A stretch of DNA of 7,687 bases, taken from the NCBI GenBank assembly GCA_023420435.1, contig JAEZWE010000184.1:1-7687 (forward strand), in the 5' to 3' direction. The translations under genes and the position numbers were made by a program. The DNA is from Bacteroidota bacterium (GTDB lineage: Bacteria; Bacteroidota; Bacteroidia; Flavobacteriales; Weeksellaceae). The notes beneath the pieces were generated by a model that worked only from the letters and a program-made list of their open reading frames with translations, had not been told where the DNA came from and did no database searches. This document shows, one piece after another, positions 1 to 6,458 of this stretch; the first letter of the stretch is position 1; each line of letters starts with the position of its first letter.

Positions 1-599
1 GTATCGGACTTGCCGCTGCTACTGGTTTCAGGGTTTTTCTTCCCATGTTTGCAGTTAGTCTTGCATCATATATGGGATGGATTCCAATGAGTGAAAGTTT
101 TGAATGGTTAAGTGGACTTCCAACTCTTATTACCACAGGAATTGCCACCATGGTAGAAATTTTGGCTTATTACATTCCTTATGTGGATCATTTATTAGAC
201 ACGCTTTCTGTTCCTTTAGCTACTATTGCAGGATCGGTGATGTTTGCGAGTCAGTTTACCGATTTGGGAACATTTCCACAATGGGCTTTAGCATTAATTG
301 CTGGAGGAGGAACTGCTGCTGCGATAAGTTCTGGATTTGCAGGAACAAGAGCTGCTTCAACCGCTACAACCGGAGGTTTAGGAAATTCTGTAGTGGCGAC
401 AACGGAAACCGCTGGTGCAGGAATTATGAGTTTTTTAGCGATGGCTTCACCAATCATTGCAGGAATTGCCGCTATCTTTTTATTAATTGTGGTGATTATT
501 TTAGGAAGAAAAATTTGGAATAAATTTCGAAAATTTAATGTGGATTCTCCATCAAAAACAATAAACGTTGATCCCATAGAAACCAAACATTTAGAATAG
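1..599 (+). CDS. DUF4126 family integral membrane protein (5' end outside window)
   Basis: The open frame runs in from the left edge (first complete codon at position 3) and ends at TAG 597-599, giving 198 visible residues. The Met codon at 45 is internal: the codons before it read IGLAAATGFRVFLP, which resembles the conserved start of DUF4126 proteins (a Gly-rich helix followed by GFRVFLP). After this come several hydrophobic segments, an E-x-x-x-Y-Y-I-P-Y-V-D stretch typical of the family, a Gly/Ala/Ser/Thr-rich loop, a strongly hydrophobic helix (about residues 145-168 of the visible part) and a short basic cytoplasmic tail. It is probably an inner-membrane protein. The biochemical role of DUF4126 is unknown, and nothing here adds to it. 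It converges on the minus-strand operon and shares a terminator with it. Only a few N-terminal residues are likely to be missing. Confidence 0.85.
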   Translation, partial: IGLAAATGFRVFLPMFAVSLASYMGWIPMSESFEWLSGLPTLITTGIATMVEILAYYIPYVDHLLDTLSVPLATIAGSVMFASQFTDLGTFPQWALALIAGGGTAAAISSGFAGTRAASTATTGGLGNSVVATTETAGAGIMSFLAMASPIIAGIAAIFLLIVVIILGRKIWNKFRKFNVDSPSKTINVDPIETKHLE

Positions 600-610
600 T
601 TGAAAAATAA

Positions 611-635
611 AAAATCCCGAAAATTTCGGGATTTT
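611..635. terminator. Bidirectional intrinsic terminator between convergent genes
   Basis: The stem AAAATCCCGA / TCGGGATTTT (611-620 with 626-635) encloses a 5-nt loop. A T-run follows on the plus strand (632-639) and an A-rich tract precedes it (602-614), which gives a U-run on the minus strand. It starts 12 nt after the DUF4126 stop and lies 3 nt from the end of the minus-strand TPR gene, so it can end transcription in both directions. Confidence 0.9.
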
Positions 636-637
636 TT

Positions 638-2131
638 TTATTGTGAATTGTTGCTTCTGATTTCTTTTACTTCCTGAATTTTTTGTTTGAAATATTTTGT
701 TTTTTCAGGGTGTTTTTTGGAAAGAAACTCAAAGGCTTTAATGGCTTTTGCGTACAACCTTTGCTCTACATAAATATTGGCTAACGTTTCGGTCATTAAA
801 TGCGATATATCGTCTTTTTTCTCTTTGATCACATAATTGGAATCTTCCTTTAGCTTAGAAATTTTGGGTTCATTTTCAATGAATTTTTCAATAGCTTTGG
901 CTTTTATTTCCTCTTTAGGCGCTTCTTCAGTTTGATTCTCTGTTGGAGCTAAATTTCTTTCTATTTTCAGCCAGCTTTGCCAAGTATTGATGAAATTTGG
1001 AACATTGCTTTCTGGTTCTGTTTTATCTTTTTCTTCCTGAATTTTTTCTTCGGAAATATTCTTTTCGGTTTCCTCAGGCTTATTTTCAATTTTTTTCTCT
1101 AAAATTTCAGATTTTGTATTTTCTTCAATTGGAGCTTTGGTTGTCTGGTCTTTTTTACCAAGTAAAGAATCCGGAGTTGAGGTGGTGAAAGTCAATGGTT
1201 TCCAATCTGATTTTGGCCCAGAAGTTTCTATTTGAAGTTCTGTTTTTACAAAATTTTCTTCCTTTATCTGAATCTCTTCTTTGGTCTTTTCAACGTTCTC
1301 AACAGTTGTTTCTTCTATTTTTTCAGCAACTTCAAAAGATTGCGTTTCTGCAAAACTTATTTCAGAATTATCCTGAGTTTCTTCAACGGCAATAGATTTT
1401 GAAGCGGTTTTTTTATTTTTCATTTTGGCTTCCACTTCAGCAATAAGACGCTTCATTTCCTCATCATGCTTGCTTGCTTTACTGCTTATTGGTGCGGATT
1501 TTAAGTCGGAAGATTCTTTTGTTTCGATTTTCACATCCGGCAAAAATTCCTGTAAACCATGAAAACTTAGTTGCGATTGATCCTGAATTTCAGATTTTTC
1601 ATCTTCAATATTTTCTTTTTCAATTATTTTTTTTTCTTGGTAAATTTCGGTTTTCTCCTCTACCATTGGTTCGATTATCTCTTCAACAATTTCCGGTTCA
1701 GAAATTATTTCTATAAATTCAGTTTCTTCAGAATTATCTACTTCAGGAGTTTCTTCCACAATCAACTCAATTTCTTCAGGAATTTCTACGATTTCAGTTT
1801 TAGAAATTGGTGAAGTTTCTGTTGGAACTTTCTCTGTTATTTTTTGTGGTGTAACTTCTTCAATTAAAGTATTTTCCGGAGTATTTTCAAACACCAAATT
1901 CTTTCCGTTAATCAGTTGGTAAAGAATTTTTTTATCGGTAGTATAAGCTGCGGTTGTAGAAAGTTCTTTATGAAACATTTCGCTGTTAAAACGATGTGTT
2001 CCCAAAAGAAACAAAGCTCTTAAACTTTGAATATAAGGAGTTTTAATAATTTCCTTAGAAATCATTCCCAAATCTTCATTCACCAATAAATCCGGATTTT
2101 TTAACAATTCTAATACTCTTGGATTCATCAT
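638..2131 (-). CDS. Acidic TPR-containing protein, third gene of the regulator-lptE operon
   Basis: This is a 497-residue protein without signal peptide or membrane helix, so probably cytoplasmic. Three parts can be seen. An N-terminal helical region of about 80 residues starts MMNPRVLELLKNPDLL. A very long low-complexity middle (about 85-410) is dominated by Glu, Ile, Lys and Thr, looks disordered or coiled-coil, and includes a short hydrophobic patch FINTWQSWLKI. The conserved-looking C-terminus (about 415-490) contains FIENEPKI, YVIKEKKDDISHLMTETLA and one clear TPR-like helix pair (IYVEQRLYAKAIKAFEFLSKKHP). Its start overlaps the lptE stop by one base (TAATG), so translation is probably coupled. 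Flavobacteria commonly carry a TPR protein of this shape next to lptE. Its function is not known, and a scaffold or adaptor role would be a guess. The middle is poorly constrained and its length probably varies between relatives. Confidence 0.8.
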   Translation of the reverse strand: MMNPRVLELLKNPDLLVNEDLGMISKEIIKTPYIQSLRALFLLGTHRFNSEMFHKELSTTAAYTTDKKILYQLINGKNLVFENTPENTLIEEVTPQKITEKVPTETSPISKTEIVEIPEEIELIVEETPEVDNSEETEFIEIISEPEIVEEIIEPMVEEKTEIYQEKKIIEKENIEDEKSEIQDQSQLSFHGLQEFLPDVKIETKESSDLKSAPISSKASKHDEEMKRLIAEVEAKMKNKKTASKSIAVEETQDNSEISFAETQSFEVAEKIEETTVENVEKTKEEIQIKEENFVKTELQIETSGPKSDWKPLTFTTSTPDSLLGKKDQTTKAPIEENTKSEILEKKIENKPEETEKNISEEKIQEEKDKTEPESNVPNFINTWQSWLKIERNLAPTENQTEEAPKEEIKAKAIEKFIENEPKISKLKEDSNYVIKEKKDDISHLMTETLANIYVEQRLYAKAIKAFEFLSKKHPEKTKYFKQKIQEVKEIRSNNSQ

Positions 2132-2676
2132 TACCAGTTATTCATTATATCGTTAAAAATTTTATTTACAATTCTTTCGTTTACAATTCTTACTTGGGAT
2201 GCTTCTACTTGTGAAATATCTAAATCGCTCGAAAAAACGGCTTCATCAGAGAATGTTCTGTCGAAACTTTTTTCGGGTTCAATAGCATTTTCATAATGAA
2301 CCCTTACCGAAATGGTAAGTTTATTTTGTGCTGCCTGTATTACATTTCCGGAATTGGTTCCCACGGATGAAGAAATGGTCGTTGGAGAAATATTGTAATC
2401 TGTAATTTCGCCTTCAATTAAAAGATGTGGCTGTTCTGTAGTTCCTTTCAGGGTTGTTCTTTGCAAAAATCTTTGCTGAATTTCTATGGAAAATTGCTGC
2501 GCTAAAGTGGGATTTACCAGTGCAGCATTATTTACAAATTCTTTGATTTGGATGGTTTTAATTCGCTCATCCAAAGTATTTCCTGTGAAAGAATAACAAC
2601 TTTGGAGAAGAATGAAAAGAGAAAAGGCGAAAATACTTTTCAAATTTTGAATTTTGAATTTTGAATTTTTGATCAT
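2131..2676 (-). CDS. lptE: LptE family outer-membrane lipoprotein (LPS assembly)
   Basis: This is a 181-residue lipoprotein precursor. A basic N-terminus and hydrophobic core lead to a lipobox-like ILLQS|C, with the lipidated Cys at residue 27. The mature part (CYSFTGNTLDERIKTIQIKEF, then VNPTLAQQFSIEIQQRFLQ, then HLLIEGEITDYNISP) fits the Bacteroidota LptE family. LptE plugs the LptD barrel, which inserts lipopolysaccharide into the outer leaflet. The ATG at 2676 lies 2 nt after the stop of the regulator gene, with a GGAAGAG stretch 5 nt upstream that could serve as a ribosome binding site. Oddity: residues 3-12 (KNSKFKIQNL) are encoded by a tandem heptamer repeat, and the more usual signal-peptide start would fall at Leu12 (TTG, 2643-2641), giving LKSIFAFSLFILLQSC. 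The true start is therefore either the ATG with a repeat-derived extension, or this TTG. The family call is strong; the start is less certain. Confidence 0.85.
   Translation of the reverse strand: MIKNSKFKIQNLKSIFAFSLFILLQSCYSFTGNTLDERIKTIQIKEFVNNAALVNPTLAQQFSIEIQQRFLQRTTLKGTTEQPHLLIEGEITDYNISPTTISSSVGTNSGNVIQAAQNKLTISVRVHYENAIEPEKSFDRTFSDEAVFSSDLDISQVEASQVRIVNERIVNKIFNDIMNNW
2644..2672 (-). repeat. Heptamer tandem repeat inside the 5' end of lptE
   Basis: On the plus strand ATTTTGA occurs three times in a row (2644-2650, 2651-2657, 2658-2664), followed by a one-base-longer copy ATTTTTGA (2665-2672). On the coding strand this is TCAAAAT repeated. Because 7 is not a multiple of 3, successive copies are read in different frames, giving KNSKFKIQ in the LptE leader. 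It resembles a mobile or slippage-generated repeat lying between the two genes that has been taken into the coding sequence. Confidence 0.85.
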
Positions 2677-2678
2677 TT

Positions 2679-3950
2679 TTACTCTTCCAAATTATACTGT
2701 TTTATTTTTCTGTACAACGTTCTTTGGGAAATTCCCAGTTCATCTGCTGCTTTATTTCTTCTCCCCCGATGTTTTTCTAAAGCTTTTACAATAAGTTCCC
2801 TTTCATTGTTTTGGAGGGATAAAACTTCAGGTTTTGCTTCTTCAATTTCAATATCTTCTATATCTTCAAAATGATCTTCCGTATTGGGATTTTGAGGGAA
2901 ATTTTGGTTTGAATTTTCAAAATAAAGCAAAGAATTAGGATTTTGCACCGAAGTTTCGGGTGTAAAAACCCTATTAATTAAGTTCCTTTCCTGATTACTG
3001 AATTCTCCGTTTCCACGATTTTTTATCAGTTCCGAAGTTAAGGATTTTAAATCATTCAAATCATTCCGCATATCGAAAAGAATTTTGTACATAATTTCTC
3101 TTTCGCTGTGAAATTCTGAATTGGAAACGCCATTTCCTCCTTTCTGAACTACTGCAGGAAGATTGGTTTGCATGGGAATATATTCCGACAATTTTGTGGA
3201 ATTGATTTCACGATTTTGCTCTACAACCGTCATTTGTTCTACCAAATTTCTTAATTGGCGGATATTTCCCGGAAAGCTATAATTTTCTAAATATTGAATC
3301 CCATCCTCGGTTAAATGAAGTTCGGGCATTCTGTATTTTTCAGCAAAATCGATGGCAAATTTTCGGAACAAAAGATGAATATCGCCCCGTCTTTCTCTTA
3401 AAGGTGGCATATCGATTTGTACGGTGTTTAAACGATAATACAAATCTTCACGAAATCTTCCATCATTAATGGCATTCATCATGTTCACATTGGTTGCGGC
3501 AACAATTCTTACATTCGTTTTCTGAATTTGGGAGGAACCTACTTTCATAAACTCACCGCTTTCCAAAACACGAAGCAAACGAACTTGGGTTTGAAGTGGT
3601 AATTCACCAACTTCATCTAAAAATATTGTACCTCCATCAGCAACTTCAAAATAGCCTTTTCTGGTTGCAGTTGCTCCTGTAAAAGCTCCTTTTTCGTGAC
3701 CAAAAAGTTCGGAATCGATTGTTCCTTCAGGAATTGCACCGCAGTTTACCACGATATAAGGTTGATGCTTTCTTTTCGATTCCGCATGAATGATTTTAGG
3801 AATATGTTCTTTCCCAACTCCCGATTCTCCAATAACGAGAACCGAAATATCAGTTGGTGCCACTTGAATTGCTTTTTCGATAGCACGGTTCAAAACTGGA
3901 TAATTCCCAATAATTCCGAAGCGATTTTTTATGGATTGTAAGTCTGTCAT
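2679..3950 (-). CDS. Sigma-54-dependent AAA+ transcriptional activator without N-terminal receiver
   Basis: This is a 423-residue bacterial enhancer-binding protein. The AAA+ domain starts almost at the N-terminus: Walker A GESGVGKE (41-48), the sigma-54 contact loop GAFTGA (88-93), Walker B TIFLDE (108-113), sensor I around T153-N154, arginine-finger region FREDLYYRLN (166-175) and sensor II FPGNIRQLRN (226-235). A poorly conserved Asn/Glu-rich linker (about 265-375) leads to a Fis-type helix-turn-helix (about 380-423; KAADELGISQRTLYRKIKQY). All residues needed for ATPase activity and for opening sigma-54 promoters are present. There is no response-regulator, GAF or PAS domain, so the protein is not an ordinary two-component regulator; it may be controlled by its amount, by a partner, or through the linker. 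It is the first gene of a tight operon with lptE and the TPR gene. The ATG follows an A-rich stretch (TTAAAAAAATG). No target site could be recognised in the window. Confidence 0.93.
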   Translation of the reverse strand: MTDLQSIKNRFGIIGNYPVLNRAIEKAIQVAPTDISVLVIGESGVGKEHIPKIIHAESKRKHQPYIVVNCGAIPEGTIDSELFGHEKGAFTGATATRKGYFEVADGGTIFLDEVGELPLQTQVRLLRVLESGEFMKVGSSQIQKTNVRIVAATNVNMMNAINDGRFREDLYYRLNTVQIDMPPLRERRGDIHLLFRKFAIDFAEKYRMPELHLTEDGIQYLENYSFPGNIRQLRNLVEQMTVVEQNREINSTKLSEYIPMQTNLPAVVQKGGNGVSNSEFHSEREIMYKILFDMRNDLNDLKSLTSELIKNRGNGEFSNQERNLINRVFTPETSVQNPNSLLYFENSNQNFPQNPNTEDHFEDIEDIEIEEAKPEVLSLQNNERELIVKALEKHRGRRNKAADELGISQRTLYRKIKQYNLEE

Positions 3951-3956
3951 TTTTTT

Positions 3957-4060
3957 AATGTGATGATTTGGTAATGAGTTAATGCGATAATTAAAATTTT
4001 TACTTTAAGACGAAGTGATTTATTAATTACCTCATCTTCTTATTATAAAATTATCTCATT
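3957..4060. repeat. Octamer-period inverted repeat filling the miaB/regulator gap
   Basis: The left arm (3957-3994, plus strand) reads AATGTGAT, GATTTGGT, AATGAGTT, AATGCGAT, AATTAA. The right arm (4060-4023, minus strand) reads AATGAGAT, AATTTTAT, AATAAGAA, GATGAGGT, AATTAA. The arms match at 28 of 38 positions with no gap and enclose about 28 nt. Each arm is thus a degenerate tandem array of 8-mers, and the two arms are inverted copies that could form a long imperfect hairpin in RNA. The element takes up essentially the whole gap. Its right end contributes bases to the miaB stop codon (4061-4059), and its left end lies 6 nt from the regulator start codon. It could act as an mRNA-stability or processing element between the genes. 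There is no U-run of the kind an intrinsic terminator needs. Confidence 0.8.
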
Positions 4061-5495
4061 AAGAGACTGTTTCCCCCAAAAGTGTTCCTTGTGTATTTCC
4101 GTGAACAAAAACCGTCACAATGTCGCCAATTTTTTGTCCTTCCAACTTATCGAAAACACAAACGGCATTTTGGGAGTTTCTTCCTTTCCATTGTTTTTCG
4201 TTCTTTTTGGAAGTTCCTTCAATTAATATTTCGTGATTTCTTCCGACATAACCTGCCATTCTTTTTCTGGAAAGCTCGCCTTGCAAAGCAATAACTTCTG
4301 CCAACCTTCTTTGTTTAACATCAGCCGGAATATTGTCTTCCATTTTTTTATGAGCCGGAGTTCCCGGCCTTTCGGAGTAAGCAAACATATAACCATAATC
4401 GTATTCTACTTCACGCATTAGCGACAAAGTATCCTGATGATCTTCTTCAGATTCGTTACAGAAACCAACGATCATATCCTGTGAAAAAGCAATTTCAGGA
4501 ACAATTTCTTTTGCTTTTTTAATTAAATCTAAATATTCTTCACGGGTGTGTTGTCTGTTCATCGCTTCCAGCATATTGTTGCTTCCACTTTGAACCGGTA
4601 AATGAACGTACTTGCAAATATTGTCGTGTTTTACCATCATTTTGAAAACATCCAAACTCATATCCTGTGGATTTGAAGTTGAAAAACGAATTCTCATTTC
4701 CGGCACCGCTTTCGCCACTAAATCCAGCAATTGAGAAAAATTGACAGCGGTAGCTTTTTGCATTTCTGATGCTTTAACAAAATCTTTTTTGGGACCCCCT
4801 CCATACCAAAGATAAGAGTCCACATTTTGACCTAATAAAGTAATTTCTTTGTAACCGCTGTTCCACAAATCTTTACATTCGTTTATAATAGAATGTGGAT
4901 CTCGGCTTCTTTCGCGGCCTCTTGTAAAAGGAACCACGCAAAAAGTACACATATTATCGCAACCACGAGTAATAGTAACATAAGCTGTAACACTATTTCC
5001 TCCCAAACGAACAGGATTGATGTCTGCATAAGTCTCTTCTTTGGAAAGAATAACATTGATTGCGTCACGACCATCATCGGTTTCTTTTAAAAGATTGGGC
5101 AAATCTCTGTAAGCATCAGGACCAACAACCAAATCTACTAACTGCTCTTCTTCCAAAAATTTGGTTTTCAAACGTTCTGCCATACATCCAAGAACGCCAA
5201 CTGTAAGGTTTGGATTTTCTTTTTTCTGATTTTTGAACTGGGAAAGACGCATTCTCACAGTTTGCTCTGCTTTTTCACGGATGGAACAAGTATTGAGCAA
5301 AATTAAATCTGCTTCTTTTACATCCAATGTGGTATTATAACCTTGTTCATTAAGAATGGAAGCCACGATTTCAGAATCGGAGAAATTCATCTGACATCCA
5401 TAACTTTCCAAAAATAATTTTTTGGTATTTTCAGGTTTTTCTGCAATCGCAAAAGCTTCTCCTTGTTTGGTTTCGTCTATATATTTTTCTTGCAC
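4059..5495 (-). CDS. miaB: tRNA-2-methylthio-N6-dimethylallyladenosine synthase
   Basis: This radical-SAM methylthiotransferase converts i6A37 to ms2i6A37 in tRNAs that read codons starting with U, stabilising codon-anticodon pairing. All domains are present in 478 residues, a normal length. The N-terminal UPF0004 domain has the three Cys ligands of the auxiliary 4Fe-4S cluster (YGCQMN C34, NTCSIRE C70, LGCMAE C104). The radical-SAM core has CDNMCTFC (C179, C183, C186), followed by PFTRGRERSR and LLGQNVDSYLW. The C-terminal TRAM domain (about 412-478) binds tRNA. The start codon is GTG (5495-5493). An in-frame TAA contributed by the upstream repeat (5507-5505) allows no longer ATG start, and the next Met (36) lies beyond an essential Cys, so GTG is the only sensible start. 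Both gene borders touch palindromic repeats. A TATCTTTG promoter element lies upstream at 5587-5580. Confidence 0.97.
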   Translation of the reverse strand: MQEKYIDETKQGEAFAIAEKPENTKKLFLESYGCQMNFSDSEIVASILNEQGYNTTLDVKEADLILLNTCSIREKAEQTVRMRLSQFKNQKKENPNLTVGVLGCMAERLKTKFLEEEQLVDLVVGPDAYRDLPNLLKETDDGRDAINVILSKEETYADINPVRLGGNSVTAYVTITRGCDNMCTFCVVPFTRGRERSRDPHSIINECKDLWNSGYKEITLLGQNVDSYLWYGGGPKKDFVKASEMQKATAVNFSQLLDLVAKAVPEMRIRFSTSNPQDMSLDVFKMMVKHDNICKYVHLPVQSGSNNMLEAMNRQHTREEYLDLIKKAKEIVPEIAFSQDMIVGFCNESEEDHQDTLSLMREVEYDYGYMFAYSERPGTPAHKKMEDNIPADVKQRRLAEVIALQGELSRKRMAGYVGRNHEILIEGTSKKNEKQWKGRNSQNAVCVFDKLEGQKIGDIVTVFVHGNTQGTLLGETVS

Positions 5496-5502
5496 TGTTT
5501 CG

Positions 5503-5567
5503 GTTTAAAGTTCAATGTTTAAGGTTCAATGTTGTAAACTTTAAACTTTGAGCCTTGAATCTTGAAC
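5503..5567. repeat. 65-nt palindrome made of eight heptamers in the miaB leader
   Basis: The left arm is four direct heptamers GTTTAAA, GTTCAAT, GTTTAAG, GTTCAAT (5503-5530). The centre is GTTGTAAAC (5531-5539). The right arm is four heptamers TTTAAAC, TTTGAGC, CTTGAAT, CTTGAAC (5540-5567), the inverse of the left set. The symmetry is exact about position 5535, with no indels. Of 31 opposed base pairs, 22 are Watson-Crick, 5 are G-T and 4 are mismatches. The G-T pairs fall so that a plus-strand RNA would keep them as G-U, whereas a miaB-sense RNA would have A-C mismatches there. The element ends 7 nt before the GTG start of miaB, so if transcription starts near 5573 it lies in the 5' untranslated leader. 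Confidence 0.88.
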
Positions 5568-5579
5568 GAATTAAGTGTG

Positions 5580-5587
5580 CAAAGATA
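5580..5587 (-). promoter_or_regulatory. miaB: Candidate promoter -7 element for miaB
   Basis: The minus strand reads TATCTTTG, an exact fit to the Bacteroidota primary-sigma -7 consensus TAnnTTTG. A clean TTG at -33 is not seen; the best candidate is CTG at 5612-5610, 22 nt upstream. Transcription would begin near 5573, placing the heptamer palindrome in the leader of miaB. It lies just after the end of the TonB-C-like gene cluster, so miaB need not depend on read-through. Confidence 0.5.
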
Positions 5588-5598
5588 TGAATTTTTTG

Positions 5599-5614
5599 TG
5601 ACAGAATGGCAGAT
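5599..5614. promoter_or_regulatory. Direct repeat TGACAGAA-TGGCAGAT upstream of the miaB promoter
   Basis: Two adjacent 8-mers on the plus strand, TGACAGAA (5599-5606) and TGGCAGAT (5607-5614), differ at three positions and share TGnCAGA. They overlap the place where the -33 region of the miaB promoter should be, which suits a regulator site, but there is no independent evidence that they bind a protein. Confidence 0.25.
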
Positions 5615-5617
5615 TTT

Positions 5618-6391
5618 TTAGTCGGTTTTGATTACATTAACAGAAATTGGTAATCTAAATCTATAACTCATTACGTAGCCGTGAAAATTTGCTGGAGTCC
5701 ATTTCTTTTTTGAACTTCTTGTAATCGAACTGATAATCATCTCATCATATTCCTTTAATCCTGAAGATTTAAGAATTTTTAAGTTTTCTAATTCGCCCTT
5801 AGTATTAATTTCGAAAGTTGTTTCAACTGTAAGTTTTCCACGTCCTTTGAAATAAAACATATCTAAATCAGCTCTTTTTAGAACCTCTTTTCTAAAAGAA
5901 TTCAATCCACCATCTTTTTCATTATTATATACTGGTCGAATAATAGCATTTTCAAAATCATATCCTTCTTTATATTTTTCAAATAGGTCATCAGGAAAAA
6001 TTAAATACTTATCAACTGCACGGTAAGGTTTTCCATCAATTTTTGCAGGAATCCATTTATCCATATGTTTCAAAACTTCTTTTGATAAATTAAAACTACA
6101 TTTTCTATTTTCACTTATCAAACTGTCTGAAACTATTATTTCTGCTGTATTATCAGTTTCTACTAAAACTGGTATTGAAATGAATTCTTTTTTATTTTCA
6201 CATGGTCGGAGCTTTTTTTCAATCAAAATTTTGTGAAAATCTTTGTAAAATTCATTCTCTCCTCCAAGCTAACTGTATTGGTCTGTTGGAAAATTATCGT
6301 AAATAATCATTTCATTCTGAGCACTTACTTTAAAAAAAGTAAGAAATAAAATAAATAAGTAAATATGGCTTTTAGAGAAATAAATTTTCAT
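5618..6391 (-). pseudogene. Secreted protein with two TonB-C-like domains, broken by TAG at codon 41
   Basis: Read from ATG at 6391, the gene encodes a signal peptide (hydrophobic YLFILFLTFF, predicted cut after KVSAQ at residue 25), then NEMIIYDNFPTDQYS, then a TAG at 6271-6269. Without shifting frame it continues LGGENEFYKDFHKIL and runs to TAA at 5618. An annotation starting at the TTG at 6226 would lack the signal peptide and the start of the first domain. After the lesion there are two tandem copies of a TonB-C-like fold: domain 1 (about residues 42-135; GGENEF ... KWIPAKIDGKPYR) and domain 2 (about 160-255; GGLNSF ... KKWTPANFHGY). The GG-x-N-x-F and W-x-P-A motifs match the two neighbouring genes. 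In the family such proteins are called energy transducer TonB, but there is no TonB anchor or Pro-rich spacer, so a periplasmic role of unknown nature is more likely. A sequencing error at one base is possible. TAG is used as a normal stop by two other genes here. Confidence 0.75.
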
Positions 6392-6458
6392 TTACATAGT
6401 TTTTAAAAAAGTTCTCCCAATCCAAATCTTCTTTTTGAGAGAAGTGAAAATCACTAAA
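6372..6458 (-). other. Short frame past the second paralogue's restored stop; possible eroded C-terminal tail
   Basis: In the restored frame of the 6856 gene, beyond its TAA (6461-6459), 28 further codons are open to a TAA at 6374-6372. They read FSDFHFSQKEDLDWENFF and continue KNYVNENLFL. The stretch is hydrophilic and protein-like and would overlap the next gene start by 20 nt. It may be an eroded tail of that protein or chance in AT-rich DNA. The rest of the 6392-6458 gap holds no recognisable hairpin or promoter. Confidence 0.2.

Noticed and set aside
251..586. 111-codon minus-strand open frame opposite the DUF4126 gene
   Set aside because: It is a shadow of a clear membrane-protein gene. 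Its sequence follows from the Ala/Gly-rich codons of the sense strand and it has no family features.
997..1813. Several plus-strand open frames rich in Phe and Leu opposite the acidic TPR gene
   Set aside because: They are the reverse complement of Glu/Lys-rich codons (TTC/TTT runs), a predictable artefact of the low-complexity gene.
5503..5567. CRISPR-like array or attachment site
   Set aside because: Units are 7 nt, contiguous and without spacers. There are no cas genes, integrase or tRNA nearby.
5607..5622. Sigma-54 promoter (TGGCA-N-TTGC type) on the plus strand
   Set aside because: TGGCAG is present, but the -12 half has TTTAG instead of TTGC and no plus-strand gene follows.
6269..6271. 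Amber readthrough or reassigned TAG (for example pyrrolysine-like recoding)
   Set aside because: TAG ends lysA and the DUF4126 gene in this window, the codon lies just before the domain rather than in an active site, and the next gene is also broken. Decay or a sequence error is simpler.
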